DNA from: an uncultured Pelagimonas sp.
GTDB lineage: Bacteria > Pseudomonadota > Alphaproteobacteria > Rhodobacterales > Rhodobacteraceae
Reading direction: 5' to 3'
Length of the DNA: 64,000 bases
Assembly (NCBI RefSeq): GCF_947498515.1
Contig: NZ_CANMKO010000001.1
Location: 124,001-188,000 of the forward strand
Positions 29,486 through 41,466 of the stretch are shown here, in pieces (position 1 is the first letter of the stretch; the number at the start of each line of letters is the position of its first letter). The notes beneath the pieces are model-generated. The model was not told where the DNA came from, did no database searches, and was given only the letters and a program-made list of their open reading frames with translations. The translations under genes and the position numbers were made by a program.

Positions 29486-30067
29486 TTATCCCAGCAGAAG
29501 TGTTGATTCGTCGACGAACTCGGCCGGTGGAACCGGCAGGTTTTCCGGCGCAGGACCCTTACGGATACGGCCAGAAGTGTCGTAGTGAGAGCCGTGGCAT
29601 GGGCAGAACCAGCCATTGTATTCGCCAGCGCCATCGCCAAGCGGAACACAACCAAGGTGTGTACAAACACCCATCATAACCAGCCATTCACCGGTGTTTT
29701 CGCCACCACCAAATGGGGCCAGAGACCGGTTGGCATCGCCACCGTCGGCACCTTCAACACCATTGGCGTTTCGGGCGTCATTGTCGATCAGGGTCGCCAG
29801 ATCAACGTTGGCTGCTTCTGCGATCTCTTCTTCGGTACGGCGACGGATAAACACCGGCTTACCCAACCATTTCACAGTCAGCTGAGAGCCGACCTCAAGG
29901 CTGGACACATCCACACGGATGCTTGCCAGGGCCAGAACGTCGGCCGAAGGATTCATTTGATTGACCAGGGGCCATGCGGCGGCACCTGCGGTGACTGCTC
30001 CTGCGCCTGCTGTGGCGTAGTAGAGAAAGTCCCTGCGGGTGCCTTCGTGATCGTCTGCGTGTGACAC
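29486..30067 (-). CDS. petA: ubiquinol-cytochrome c reductase Rieske iron-sulfur subunit
   Basis: A 193-residue protein. A twin-arginine-type anchor opens it ([26 protein letters not shown]). The globular Rieske domain has both cluster loops [10 protein letters not shown] and CPCHGSHYD (2 Cys + 2 His, plus the disulfide cysteines). It shuttles electrons from ubiquinol to cytochrome c1. I choose GTG 30067 (VSHADDHEG) with GGAGC upstream, which gives the family's usual length; the reading frame continues to 30361 without start-like conservation. First gene of petABC. Confidence 0.97.
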   Translation of the reverse strand: MSHADDHEGTRRDFLYYATAGAGAVTAGAAAWPLVNQMNPSADVLALASIRVDVSSLEVGSQLTVKWLGKPVFIRRRTEEEIAEAANVDLATLIDNDARNANGVEGADGGDANRSLAPFGGGENTGEWLVMMGVCTHLGCVPLGDGAGEYNGWFCPCHGSHYDTSGRIRKGPAPENLPVPPAEFVDESTLLLG

Positions 30068-30284
30068 GAGGTTTGCTCCATTGCTATTGCTCGGGGCCGA
30101 GAGAATCGACCGCAACACAAAAGGGCCGCTTTGAAAGGCGGCGTTTCCGGGGCGTTGTTTAGCGATACGTCCTTGAGGCGTAAAGAACACAAAGACCTGA
30201 GTTTGCAATAAGCGCGGATGTGTCGCGGTTGCATGACAGGTGATGCAGGCATATGCCCAACTCCAAGAGAATGGAGAAACAAAG

Positions 30285-31028
30285 ATGCGGAATTTGATTC
30301 TGTCAGCGGCACTGATTGGTGCCTCCACGTCTTCTGTCTTGGCTGAAGTCGAACTGTCCATTTACACGGGGTGGCAAACGGCCCCTCATAGCCGGGCAAG
30401 TGGCGATATTCCCGATGGCGACGGGGACCCGGAAACCATCGTCGTTGACGATTCACGATCAGAGGCCGCTTTGGTCGGGGATGTTGCGTCTTCCGTCGCC
30501 CAACCGGGCGAGAGCTTTAACGAATTGCTGGGCTGGGAAGGCAAATCCAACCAGATGCCGCCATACTATGGTGTGCGCGCAACATGGTGGCAAAATGAAC
30601 GTATCGGCTACGGTATCGAATTCAGCCACAACAAAGTGTACGCAGTTGAGAAAGACCGCGAAAAGCTCGGCTTTTCTCGTCTTGAGCTAACCGATGGCTT
30701 GAACATCGTCACCTTGAACGTTTCGCGCCGCTGGAAAGACCAATGGGGCGCTTTGACACCCTATGTAAGCGGTGGTTTGGGTGTGGCTATTCCGCATGTC
30801 GACGCCAAACATGACGCGTCTGGCTCTACAACCTTTGGCTATCAGGTCACCGGACCCGCGTTGCGGATGACCGCCGGTGCGTCTTATGCCTTGAATGACA
30901 AATATTCGATCTTTGGCGAATACCAGTTCACCTATTCCAGCAACGACATTGATCTGGACGGTGGCGGCAGCTTCAAAACGGACATCAAAACCAATGCGTT
31001 GAACATTGGTGTGTCCTATAGTTTCTAA
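30285..31028 (+). CDS. outer-membrane beta-barrel protein (OmpA-like/opacity fold)
   Basis: A 247-residue protein with a signal peptide ([20 protein letters not shown]) and alternating beta strands ending in an aromatic C-terminal residue ([11 protein letters not shown]), the hallmark of outer-membrane barrels. Typical strands are [20 protein letters not shown] and [18 protein letters not shown]. An 8-stranded barrel of the OmpA/Opa or lipid A deacylase-like size is suggested; the ligand or role is unknown. It is divergent from petABC and followed by a strong terminator. Confidence 0.8.
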   Translation: MRNLILSAALIGASTSSVLAEVELSIYTGWQTAPHSRASGDIPDGDGDPETIVVDDSRSEAALVGDVASSVAQPGESFNELLGWEGKSNQMPPYYGVRATWWQNERIGYGIEFSHNKVYAVEKDREKLGFSRLELTDGLNIVTLNVSRRWKDQWGALTPYVSGGLGVAIPHVDAKHDASGSTTFGYQVTGPALRMTAGASYALNDKYSIFGEYQFTYSSNDIDLDGGGSFKTDIKTNALNIGVSYSF

Positions 31029-31051
31029 CCCGGGTTCAAAACGGGTAGGTC

Positions 31052-31077
31052 AAAGGGCGGGTCTTCCCGCCCTTTTT
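31052..31077 (+). terminator. Rho-independent terminator after the outer-membrane protein gene
   Basis: AAAGGGCGGG (31052-31061), loop TCTT, CCCGCCCTTT (31066-31075) and further T residues. A perfect 10-bp stem 24 bases after the stop codon. Confidence 0.95.
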
Positions 31078-31084
31078 TGTGTGA

Positions 31085-31690
31085 TTAGCCCACGGGGTTC
31101 GTGTCTTGCATCGACGGGCGTTCGGCAAAGCCTTTTTCCCAAGCGGCAAGACCATCGCGACCCGCGCGCCAATCCCGGTCGGGGTGGCGGAAATCCAGAT
31201 AGCCAAGCGCACAGCCAACCGCGATTTGCCCCATATCAAGCGGCCCATAAAGATGGCTCATCCAACGGGTATTAAGCGCATCCAAGGCGCGGCTGACCTT
31301 GTCCCACTGGCTGTTGATCCAATCTTGAGACACCAAGGCCTCATCGCGGAACCGCTTTTCATAGACCATCGACACTGCGCATTCCATGATCCCGTCTGCG
31401 GTCGCCTCAAGGGTGAGCGTGTCCCACAACCGATCCTCCGGGTATAGACCGGCCTCGGCCCGTGCATCCAGAAATCGGCAAATCACCCGGCTATCATAGA
31501 GCGTTGGCGCATCCGGGCGGATCAAAGCGGGGATTTTGCCCAATGGATTGGCCGTTTTTAACTCCCCATCCGTGGCCATCGGGGTGGTGTGAACGTCAAT
31601 TTGCTCAACCGCGTCCAATTGATCGGTTTCACGGAGCAAGACGCTGACTTTGCGCACAAAAGGTGACGCGGGGGAGTGGAAGAGTTGCAT
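31085..31690 (-). CDS. glutathione S-transferase family protein
   Basis: A 201-residue cytosolic GST. The N-terminal thioredoxin-like domain begins MQLFHSPASPFVRKVSVLLRE with the SPFVRKV motif, has NPLGKIPAL (cis-Pro) and LYDSRVICRFLDARA (glutathione contact). The all-helical C-terminal domain contains DMGQIAVGCALGYLDFRHP with the conserved buried Asp region. The subtype resembles E. coli YibF/YfcF-like proteins. ATG 31690 is chosen as the domain starts there; the longer frame from 31729 adds nothing conserved. Likely detoxification; substrate unknown. Confidence 0.9.
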   Translation of the reverse strand: MQLFHSPASPFVRKVSVLLRETDQLDAVEQIDVHTTPMATDGELKTANPLGKIPALIRPDAPTLYDSRVICRFLDARAEAGLYPEDRLWDTLTLEATADGIMECAVSMVYEKRFRDEALVSQDWINSQWDKVSRALDALNTRWMSHLYGPLDMGQIAVGCALGYLDFRHPDRDWRAGRDGLAAWEKGFAERPSMQDTNPVG

Positions 31691-31763
31691 ATCAATGGGT
31701 CCCTTTGACCTGAAAAGACGGATCTGCAACGCAAATTAGGGGTTTGACGCCGTTATGCAACGT

Positions 31764-32708
31764 CTAGCCGGATTTCGCCTTGGGATGCGTCGCCTCATAG
31801 ACCTTCATCAGATGAACCTCATCGACGGCGGTGTAGGCTTGGGTGGTTGAAAGAGATGCATGCCCCAACAATTCCTGAATGGCGCGCAAATCACCACCCG
31901 CCGCCAAAAGATGGGTGGCAAAGCTGTGGCGCATGGCATGCGGGGTTGCCGTTGCCGGTAAACCCAATTGCAACCGCGCCTGTTCGGTGACCTTACTAAT
32001 CAAACGCGGGTTCAACGGGCCGCCGCGCGCGCCACGAAAGACGGCGTCGTCCGGCCCGATGTCAAACGGGCATTGATTCAGATAGGTTTGAACCGCGTCG
32101 CGCGCGATGGGAAGCACCGGAACGATCCGCTCTTTGCCGCCCTTACCGATAATCCTTAGGGATTCGCCCAAAGGTAGATCGCGCCCCTTTAGGCCCAAGG
32201 CTTCGGAGATTCGCAGGCCACAGCCATATAGCAAAGTGATCACAGCGCTGTCGCGGGCACCGATCCAATCTTCGCGGGATTGCACCGCAACCGTGTCAAT
32301 CATGGCGCGGGCCGCATCTTCGGCCAAGGGGCGAGGCAGCTTCTTTTGAAACTTTGGCGCGCGGGCAAGCAAAACAGCTGTGGGCTCAAACCCTTCACGC
32401 TCCGCCAACCAACGATAAAAGCTTTTGACCGCCGAAAGTTTGCGCGCCATCGACCGCGAAGCCGTACCGTGGCCACGAAGATGCGCCATCCAGCTGCGCA
32501 TATCGGAGGTGGTAACACGCGCCAAAGGGGCAAGGCCCTGAGGTTCGGCGTGATGCGTCGTCAGAAAGGCTATGAAATCAAGAACGTCGGTTTGATAGGC
32601 GGTGATGGTGTTATCCGCCGCGCCTTTTAGGGCACGGGCATTGTCCAACCATGTATTCAACGCGTCCCGCGCTGCATCTGAGATCAGCAGTGAGTTTTGG
32701 CCGCTCAC
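31764..32708 (-). CDS. xerC: tyrosine recombinase XerC
   Basis: A 314-residue site-specific recombinase. The N-terminal SAM-like core-binding domain (about 10-105) is followed by the catalytic domain with R-K-H-R-H-Y: LLYGCGLRISEAL (Arg), GKGGKERIVPVLP (Lys), HAMRHSFATHLLAAGGDLRAIQELLGHASLSTTQAYT (His-x-x-Arg, His, Tyr). With XerD and FtsK it resolves chromosome dimers at dif. The GTG start overlaps the DUF484 gene by four bases; the DUF484-xerC order is also found in gammaproteobacteria, which supports XerC over XerD or an integrase. Confidence 0.93.
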   Translation of the reverse strand: MSGQNSLLISDAARDALNTWLDNARALKGAADNTITAYQTDVLDFIAFLTTHHAEPQGLAPLARVTTSDMRSWMAHLRGHGTASRSMARKLSAVKSFYRWLAEREGFEPTAVLLARAPKFQKKLPRPLAEDAARAMIDTVAVQSREDWIGARDSAVITLLYGCGLRISEALGLKGRDLPLGESLRIIGKGGKERIVPVLPIARDAVQTYLNQCPFDIGPDDAVFRGARGGPLNPRLISKVTEQARLQLGLPATATPHAMRHSFATHLLAAGGDLRAIQELLGHASLSTTQAYTAVDEVHLMKVYEATHPKAKSG

Positions 32709-33412
32709 GACAACCAGCGGCGCATGGTTCTCTCGAACACGCCGGTGAAAAAGGCCAAAAGATCAGTGCCCTGTTGAGGGGTGAACATATGCGGGTCCTC
32801 GGACCCCATCACCAAGAGGCCGGGCAAGCGACCGGGGCCGAAATCCAAACGCAGGCAGGCTTCGGACCTAATCCATTCGGCCTTGTCGCCGTAAATGCGA
32901 GCGTCGCCTTGATTTAGCTGACGCAAGGTAACCTGTTTCAGCGGCGCTTCGCGACCTGCGGCTACAAAGGTTTCCACAAAGCCGGGTTCCGCAACCGACA
33001 ACACATCGCCAACACGTTTGACGACGTTTTCGCCGTCTGATGCGGCCGTTTCGAGCACCAGCTTGATCACATCCACCCGCAAAATCTGGGCCACTTCGGT
33101 GCCCAAATCCTTGAGGAAAGGTTCAAACTCAACTGGGTCCAACATGCGCAACACAGCGCGGTGGATTTGGTTGGTCCCGGCGAGGTTCTCATAGGCCGCC
33201 GCAATCACCGACCGATGAGTATCTTCCAAACGATCCAAGCGCGATTCGAGACGTTCCATCGCGATACCGCGCAGATCGATGATGTTGCCCCCCATCGCGC
33301 GTTCGTTGGCAGCAATCAACGCGTGCATCAAATCTTTGTCGTCCAGAATCATGTCTGGACGGGAAATGATGTTTTCGCGGAGGGAATCCTCGATTCGCTG
33401 CGTGCTACTCAT
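32705..33412 (-). CDS. DUF484 family protein
   Basis: A 235-residue cytosolic protein with an N-terminal helical part (LRENIISRPDMILDDKDLMHALIAANE) and a GAF-like domain typical of DUF484 (PGFVETFVAAGREAPLKQVTLRQ ... GPGRLPGLLVMGSEDPHMFTPQQGTDLLAFFTGVFERTMRRWL). The function is unknown, but linkage to xerC is conserved across proteobacteria. The stop overlaps the xerC start (GTGA-type overlap), so the two are translated together. Confidence 0.92.
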   Translation of the reverse strand: MSSTQRIEDSLRENIISRPDMILDDKDLMHALIAANERAMGGNIIDLRGIAMERLESRLDRLEDTHRSVIAAAYENLAGTNQIHRAVLRMLDPVEFEPFLKDLGTEVAQILRVDVIKLVLETAASDGENVVKRVGDVLSVAEPGFVETFVAAGREAPLKQVTLRQLNQGDARIYGDKAEWIRSEACLRLDFGPGRLPGLLVMGSEDPHMFTPQQGTDLLAFFTGVFERTMRRWLS

Positions 33413-33600
33413 AATTGTATGGCCTGTGTTTTCATTGCTCGGATAGCGCGGGTGTCGCCTTCTGGCGATCTTGGCGCGTGTTATGCCTTGTTTGGCCTTG
33501 TCGCCCCCATTCTGTCAAGGTTTTCTCCCTCGTTCCGACGCGCTCAGAATGCTGGACAGATGCAAATTCCGTGTCACTATAGAGAGATAGGGAGAGAGCC

Positions 33601-33918
33601 ATGCCAAATATTTCAGCCAACGCCGATGCCCAAACCGTCATCACTACCTTTGAAACCAGTCCGGGCACCTGTCAGGACCTGATGGATGCCTTACAGGACG
33701 CCTACGCGAATTTTATTTCCAAACAGCCGGGGTTTATTGCGGCCGGGTTGCATGTGAACGACGCACAAACGCGCATCGCCAACTATTCGCAATGGCAGCG
33801 CCGCGAGGATTTTCAGGCGATGCTGCGCAGTGACGAAATGCGCGAACGCAATCGCCACATTTCGGACCTGTGCCGAACGTTTGAACCGGTGCTCTATGAT
33901 GTCGCGCACACGTTCTAG
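33601..33918 (+). CDS. antibiotic biosynthesis monooxygenase (ABM) fold protein
   Basis: A 105-residue single-domain protein. VITTFETSPGTCQDLMDALQDAYANFISKQPGFIAAGLHVNDAQTRIANYSQWQRREDFQAMLRS shows the dimeric ferredoxin-like ABM pattern: strand, helix, 'qPGFi' turn, strand, and the 'YsqW-s-d-f' motif. Members are haem-degrading enzymes, quinol monooxygenases or unclassified; the Asn/Trp/His of IsdG-type haem oxygenases are not clearly present. AGGGAGAG precedes the ATG. No operon partner. Confidence 0.8.
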   Translation: MPNISANADAQTVITTFETSPGTCQDLMDALQDAYANFISKQPGFIAAGLHVNDAQTRIANYSQWQRREDFQAMLRSDEMRERNRHISDLCRTFEPVLYDVAHTF

Positions 33919-33927
33919 GGCCAAACC

Positions 33928-34617
33928 TTAGGCGGCCACCGGGGCCGGGATTTCGGTCAACGTTAGGCGGAACCCCACACCTCGGACTGTTTCGAGTTCA
34001 ACAATGCCCTGAGTTGCCTTGAGGCAGGACCGGATGTTGCAGGCGTAGACATCGAAAATCCGCGTTTCCGGTTCATTGTCGAGCCCATAAAGATGGGTCA
34101 TCAACGCCTCTCGGGCGATTAGCTGACCGGGTCTTAGGGCGATGTATTCCAGCATTTCGTAGATTTTCGGGCTGAGTTTGACCGGGCAGTCGCTTATGTG
34201 CGCAATACGTTTGTCGAGGCTGAGGCGCAGCGGCCCGAAATTCAAAACCGGAATCGGATAGCCAAGGGCGCGCCGGGCGATTGCCATAAGGTGGCAGCAG
34301 ATTTCAGCCGGTGAACTGGCCGGATCAACGATGGCATCTGCGCCATCGGCCAACCATTCTGCCCGTTGCAAAGACGTGGCATCGGCAGCCAAGAGTACAA
34401 TCGGCATTTGCCCTGCGGCGCTTCGCAATCCACGAAGGGTGACGTTGCTTCGGTTTAGCTGATCGGCTTCGATCAACAGAAGGTCTGCAGAACCAACGGT
34501 CAGATAATGAAAAAGGTCTTCGGGTCGGTCTGTTCGGGTCAAAAGGGTTCCCGTGCCCAGAATTTCTTGGGCCAGACTCATCATATTCCAGCTGGTCTCA
34601 GCGATTAGGTAGCGCAT
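33928..34617 (-). CDS. CtrA/OmpR-type response regulator with degenerate receiver
   Basis: A 229-residue two-domain regulator. The N-terminal receiver-like domain (MRYLIAETSWNMMSLAQEIL ... ADLLLIEADQLN) lacks key residues: the acidic pair near the start is ETS instead of (D/E)D, the phospho-Asp position is Glu (LLLIEAD), and the conserved Lys near GADAIVDP is Asp. The C-terminal winged helix (FGPLRLSLDKRIAHI ... KLSPKIYEMLEYIAL ... ALMTHLYGLDNEPETRIFDVYACNIRSCL) closely follows the CtrA DNA-binding domain. ATG 34617 follows GGGAGGAAG. It probably acts without phosphorylation. It is divergent from the universal stress protein gene. Confidence 0.82.
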   Translation of the reverse strand: MRYLIAETSWNMMSLAQEILGTGTLLTRTDRPEDLFHYLTVGSADLLLIEADQLNRSNVTLRGLRSAAGQMPIVLLAADATSLQRAEWLADGADAIVDPASSPAEICCHLMAIARRALGYPIPVLNFGPLRLSLDKRIAHISDCPVKLSPKIYEMLEYIALRPGQLIAREALMTHLYGLDNEPETRIFDVYACNIRSCLKATQGIVELETVRGVGFRLTLTEIPAPVAA

Positions 34618-34880
34618 GTAACTTCCTCCCGTTTCCAGAGGTCCCTTTGGCCCTTGTGGCCCTAACGGGACCACACACATGGCGTTCGGGATCCAGATCA
34701 GCGCCTTCTGGCCGCGAGATGGATCGGGGTGACAGCATTCTGCCGCTGGGACTAGGGGTAGGTTTGGAATGTGGAAAAAATGTGGCGCAATTGCGATTTT
34801 GATTGGCCCGAGGCTCTGACCTGTATCAAGGTGCAGGTCACAAAGACAGGGCATTGTGTCCCCAAAAGGAGAACGATCAG

Positions 34881-35294
34881 ATGTATAAGAATATTCTCGT
34901 TCCTGTAGCTTTTGTTGATGGCAACGAAGCGAAAATCAAAGGGGCCACTGAAATTGCGCAAGCTTTGGCGGAAGAGGGGGCCAAAATCACCTTTCTGCAC
35001 GTGATGGAGCAAATCCCCGGCTACGCGGTTAGCTATTTGCCCGCCGATTATTCCAATCAGGTTCGTAAAGCGATTGAGGATGAAGTCGCCGGCCTCGCCG
35101 ACAATATCGACGGCGCGCAAGGGCTGGTTGTCGAAGGGCATTCCGGGCGTACCATTCTGGATTGGGCCGAAGAGAACAATGTCGATTTGATCGTCATCGC
35201 GTCCCACCGTCCGGGCATGCAGGACCTGCTGCTTGGCTCGACGGCAAGCCAAGTGGTCCGCCACGCCGCCTGTGGTGTTCACGTCCTTCGCTAA
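34881..35294 (+). CDS. universal stress protein UspA family
   Basis: A 137-residue single-domain USP: MYKNILVPVAFVDGNEAKI opens the fold, ITFLHVMEQIPGY follows, and the ATP-type motif G-x2-G-x9-G-S appears as SHRPGMQDLLLGSTASQVVRHAACGVHVLR. Cytosolic; induced by stress or growth arrest in many bacteria, exact role unknown. ATG 34881 is preceded by AAAGGAG. The gene stands divergent from the CtrA-like regulator, with a 263-base shared upstream region. Confidence 0.93.
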   Translation: MYKNILVPVAFVDGNEAKIKGATEIAQALAEEGAKITFLHVMEQIPGYAVSYLPADYSNQVRKAIEDEVAGLADNIDGAQGLVVEGHSGRTILDWAEENNVDLIVIASHRPGMQDLLLGSTASQVVRHAACGVHVLR

Positions 35295-35301
35295 GCGCGC
35301 C

Positions 35302-35889
35302 TTACGGGGTTGGGAGTTCCAGCCCCGGCAAAGCCTTGTATTCAAATCGGCTTTCGGCCTGCATGCCGTTCATCGTGTAGGCATAGCTGAACTGAACCGG
35401 CAACCCGGTCTCGGGGTTGATCACGTATTCGACCTGCATTTCGCTTTGAAACGGCGGCACCACATCAATGGTGCCGCTGATTTTGGTATGGAGGGACCCG
35501 TCGACGTCGATGTCGCTGCACTCGGCTATCAGAACCGCTTGCGATCGGCCTTGGCGGGTGTCTTCCAAGCCTTTCTCATAGGTGGACAAATCCGTTTCAT
35601 AGAGCAATTTCCATCCACCTTCGCCGTCCGGGTGATAGGTTCCACCTTGATAAAACAAGGTGTCCGGCAGTCCTGCGGGCGTGATGGTTTTGATCAATGA
35701 GTGGGTGTCGGATAGAAATTGCTGATGGGTGATCGTCTCCATCCCACCGATGCTTCCCACGGCTTGGGCCTCATAGGGGATGTCGGAATAGAGGGGATTG
35801 GCCAGAATGTCGGCCAATTGGTCATGGCAACTGTCGGCCATGGCTGGGAGAGGTAATAAAGCGAGGCAAATGCCCTTGATAAGACGCAT
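35302..35889 (-). CDS. exported protein of unknown function
   Basis: A 195-residue protein with a signal peptide (MRLIKGICLALLPLPAMA) and a mature part starting DSCHDQLADILANP. Beta-rich segments (WKLLYETDLSTYEKGLED, TISGTIDVVPPFQSEMQVEYVINPETGLPVQFSYAYTMNGMQAESRFEYKAL) suggest a periplasmic beta-sandwich, possibly like LolA/LppX-type lipid-binding domains, but I see no decisive motif. Two cysteines (DSCH, IAECSD) could pair. It converges with the universal stress gene, seven bases apart. Confidence 0.7.
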   Translation of the reverse strand: MRLIKGICLALLPLPAMADSCHDQLADILANPLYSDIPYEAQAVGSIGGMETITHQQFLSDTHSLIKTITPAGLPDTLFYQGGTYHPDGEGGWKLLYETDLSTYEKGLEDTRQGRSQAVLIAECSDIDVDGSLHTKISGTIDVVPPFQSEMQVEYVINPETGLPVQFSYAYTMNGMQAESRFEYKALPGLELPTP

Positions 35890-35960
35890 AGCAAAACCCG
35901 TTCGAAAATGACTTGTAACGAGTCTAGCAGGCCTCTGGCGTTTTGCGTAATGCTTTCGAC

Positions 35961-36920
35961 TTAGGCGGCGGCTTGGGCAAACAGCGCCACATTTTCAAAG
36001 CCAAGCGTCTTGAGTTGCTGACCGGCTTGCCAAGCCCGCAACCCGGATTGGCAGGCCAGTACAACACGGTGATTTTTATCCAAAGGTGCTGCGGCAATGT
36101 CCGGGGGCGCGATGCGCTGTGCGGTCGGATGAAAGGCCTGTGGGCATTCTTCTCGGCAACGTAGCTCGATCAACTGATCTTGTTCTGCCAGCGCTGCGGC
36201 ATCGACAAAGGGCATTGCCTCGTCGGGTTCCGATGCGCCGAGGAAGGAAAACCCACCAAAGGTAAACGTCTGGGCATCCATCGTCACCAAACGCCCCATC
36301 GGCGCCGGGGTTTGGTCGGTCAAAATCGCTAGGGCCATTTGCGCTTGGGTGGTGCCGATCATACCGACAACCGGGCCAAGCACACCGTTGCGTGCGCAAC
36401 TCCCGGCGCTGTCTGGCAGGTCGGGGAACACCGCGCGCAGGCTTGGCGCGGTGCCGCAAAAGGCCCCGACATATCCGGATGTGCCAAGGACCGACGCGCT
36501 AATCAGTGGAGTTTGAGAGGTGAGACATAGGTCGGACAGGATATAGGACACCGCAAAGCTATCGGCGGCATCAATGACCAAATCGACGGGGGCGATGGCG
36601 GATATCGCCGTCGACGGGGTCAGCTTGCACAGATGGGGATGCAGGCGGGGGTGTGGATTGGCGGCATTTAGATGTTGGCAGGCGGCCAAGGCCTTGGGGC
36701 GGCCAACATCCCCCATGTCATAAAGTGGTTGGCGGTGCAGATTGCTTTCCTCAACCGTGTCATGATCCATGATGGTGATTTCACCCACCCCAGCCCCGAC
36801 AAGGTATTGCAACACCGGTGACCCAAGCCCCCCGGCCCCCACCACCAGAACATGGGCCTTGGCGAGGCTGGCTTGCGCTTTGACCCCAAGGATCACTTCC
36901 TGACGGGCATAGCGGCTCAT
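35961..36920 (-). CDS. thiF: ThiF-type adenylyltransferase with rhodanese-like tail
   Basis: A 319-residue E1-like enzyme. RYARQEVILGVKAQASLAKAHVLVVGAGGLGSPVLQYL gives the ATP site, NLHRQPLY the arginine finger region, and DAADSFAVSYILSDLC the catalytic-Asp segment. The usual zinc CxxC pairs of MoeB/ThiF are not evident. The C-terminal 40-50 residues (HRVVLACQSGLRAWQAGQQLKTLGFENVALF) match the end of a rhodanese domain with a CxSGxR loop. It adenylates the C-terminal Gly-Gly of ThiS so that sulfur can be added. ATG overlaps the thiE stop (ATGA). Last gene of the thiC operon; placement supports ThiF over MoeB. Confidence 0.88.
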   Translation of the reverse strand: MSRYARQEVILGVKAQASLAKAHVLVVGAGGLGSPVLQYLVGAGVGEITIMDHDTVEESNLHRQPLYDMGDVGRPKALAACQHLNAANPHPRLHPHLCKLTPSTAISAIAPVDLVIDAADSFAVSYILSDLCLTSQTPLISASVLGTSGYVGAFCGTAPSLRAVFPDLPDSAGSCARNGVLGPVVGMIGTTQAQMALAILTDQTPAPMGRLVTMDAQTFTFGGFSFLGASEPDEAMPFVDAAALAEQDQLIELRCREECPQAFHPTAQRIAPPDIAAAPLDKNHRVVLACQSGLRAWQAGQQLKTLGFENVALFAQAAA

Positions 36921-37513
36921 GTCGCACAGACCTTGATCCATTCGCGGGTGCGCGCCTCTGGATCTTCGGCGTGTTGGATGTCGGTCACAACCGCGACGCT
37001 ATCCGCACCTGCGGCCAAGACGCCGGGAACACGTTCCGGGGTCAGGCCACCAATGGCAACCAGCGGCGTTTGCCCAACGGCTTTTTTCCAATCCGATACC
37101 CGGTCAAGCCCCTGCGGCCCCCATTTCATTTTCTTCAACAGGGTTGGATACACCGGGCCAAGGGCGACATAGGCCGGGTCAAGGGAAAGCGCGCGCTCCA
37201 ATTCGGTTTCGTCATGGGTCGACAGGCCAAAGCGCACCCCGGCCCGGCGCAGCGCGGCAAAATCGGCGGTGTCCATGTCTTCTTGACCCAAATGAACAAA
37301 GTCACAGCGCAGATCGAGCGCGGCTTGCCAGTAATCATTGACCACCAGTTGCGCCTTGTGAACGGCGCAAAAATCGCGGGCACGGGTGATTTGACGGCGG
37401 ATTTCGGCCTCTGGCGCATCCTTGATCCGAAGCTGTACGAGCTTCACCCCAAGCGGTACGAGAAGTTCGAGCTCGGACACATGGCCGACCAAAAGATAAA
37501 AGCGTTCCATCAT
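36917..37513 (-). CDS. thiE: thiamine phosphate synthase
   Basis: A 198-residue TIM-barrel enzyme joining HMP-PP and thiazole phosphate to thiamine phosphate. Family features: [19 protein letters not shown] (pyrophosphate-binding Arg/Lys), [52 protein letters not shown] and the phosphate loop [28 protein letters not shown]. It starts four bases inside thiG and overlaps thiF by ATGA, so the whole block is coupled. Confidence 0.95.
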   Translation of the reverse strand: MMERFYLLVGHVSELELLVPLGVKLVQLRIKDAPEAEIRRQITRARDFCAVHKAQLVVNDYWQAALDLRCDFVHLGQEDMDTADFAALRRAGVRFGLSTHDETELERALSLDPAYVALGPVYPTLLKKMKWGPQGLDRVSDWKKAVGQTPLVAIGGLTPERVPGVLAAGADSVAVVTDIQHAEDPEARTREWIKVCAT

Positions 37514-38277
37514 GCCAGTTCCGCCATGCCAAGGATTGGGGTCGAGGGCACCGCCATGTCGCGCGAGTCCATTGGATCGGCGGCAAATCCGGCACGTCCG
37601 GCTTTGATCGCGCCGGTCATTGCGACGGCCATGCCCACCGGGTCACCGGCCTTGGCCACCGCGGTGTTGAGCAAAACCGCATCCATGCCTAATTCCATCG
37701 CCAAACAGGCATCAGACGGGCGGCCAATGCCAGCATCAATAATCAAAGGCGTATCGGGGAAATGCGCCCGCATCGCTCGAAGCGCATCCGGGTTGCGCAG
37801 CCCTTGACCCGACCCAATAGGCGCCCCCCATGGCATCAGCAGCTCACAACCGGCATCCAGCAATTTCTCACCCACCACCAGATCATCGGTGGTGTAGGGA
37901 AAGACCTGAAATCCGTCTTGCGCCAACACCCGCGCCGCCTCGACTAAGGCAAAGACATCGGGTTGCAGTGTGTCGGAATGGCCGATCACCTCAAGTTTGA
38001 TCCAATTGGTGCCAAACACGTCGCGCGCCATCTGGGCGGTTGTCACCGCCTCTTGCGCCGTATGACACCCGGCGGTGTTGGGTAGGATATGACAGCCAGT
38101 GTCGCGCAGCCCCTGCCAAAACCCATCGCCGCTTCCGCCCGCGCTTTCTCGGCGCAAGGACACGGTCACGATCTCGGTGCCACACGCCCGGATCGCATCG
38201 GTGAGTACCTTGGGCGAGGGGTATTGTGCCGTGCCCAACAACAGGCGCGATGAGATCTCAGTTCCATAAAACTGCAT
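37510..38277 (-). CDS. thiG: thiazole synthase
   Basis: A 255-residue barrel enzyme that builds thiazole phosphate from DXP, dehydroglycine and ThiS-thiocarboxylate. Signatures: [29 protein letters not shown], the active Lys in WIKLEVIGD-like segment ([17 protein letters not shown]), [18 protein letters not shown] and [34 protein letters not shown]. It lies three bases after thiS. Aerobic bacteria use glycine oxidase (ThiO, encoded upstream here) for the glycine imine. Confidence 0.97.
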   Translation of the reverse strand: MQFYGTEISSRLLLGTAQYPSPKVLTDAIRACGTEIVTVSLRRESAGGSGDGFWQGLRDTGCHILPNTAGCHTAQEAVTTAQMARDVFGTNWIKLEVIGHSDTLQPDVFALVEAARVLAQDGFQVFPYTTDDLVVGEKLLDAGCELLMPWGAPIGSGQGLRNPDALRAMRAHFPDTPLIIDAGIGRPSDACLAMELGMDAVLLNTAVAKAGDPVGMAVAMTGAIKAGRAGFAADPMDSRDMAVPSTPILGMAELA

Positions 38278-38446
38278 GCTCTATCCCCCCTGCATCGGTG
38301 CAAGCACCTCAAGCGCATCGCCGTGGGTTAGCGTGATAGCGGCCCGCGCGTCGCGTGATACAAATTGACCGTTCAACGCGGTGGCAATGGCGGGCGAGGT
38401 ATAACCCAGCTCTTGCAGCGCCTCGGCAAGACCTGAGGCGTTCACC

Positions 38447-41247
<2,801 letters not shown>

Positions 41248-41368
41248 TCAAGCGATCCACTCAAAAAGACACCAGATGAATGGGGGCTTGGGAAACAGGA
41301 GGTGTACTGGCCCCCTTGTTCAGCAACGCACAAATACCGGGGAGCTACCCCAATTCGGTGCGCGCTTA

Positions 41369-41466
41369 GCTTCCTACGCCAGTATCAACTGGGTCAGGTT
41401 CAAAGGGTCGCGGCACCGGGTTTCCCCTGATCCGCCTCTCAGTTTCTTTGGCGAAACTCCCCTGCG
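41369..41466 (-). ncRNA. TPP riboswitch (THI element) upstream of thiC
   Basis: Read on the minus strand, the THI blocks are CAGGGGAG (near 41464), ACTGAGAGGCGGATC (near 41443-41429), GACCCTTTGAACCTGACCC (41409-41391), AGTTGATACTGGCG and GTAGGAAGC (to about 41369). It senses thiamine pyrophosphate and lowers expression of the thiC operon. The remaining 130 bases to thiC would hold the expression platform. The rest of the 704-base gap up to 41939 shows no gene I can support. Confidence 0.97.

Noticed and set aside
31764-32708. xerC as a phage or island integrase
   Set aside because: Linkage and overlap with DUF484 and the absence of any phage genes identify it as housekeeping XerC.
36971-37807. 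278-codon plus-strand frame across thiE/thiG
   Set aside because: Shadow of the thi operon on the other strand; composition is Gly/Arg-rich noise.
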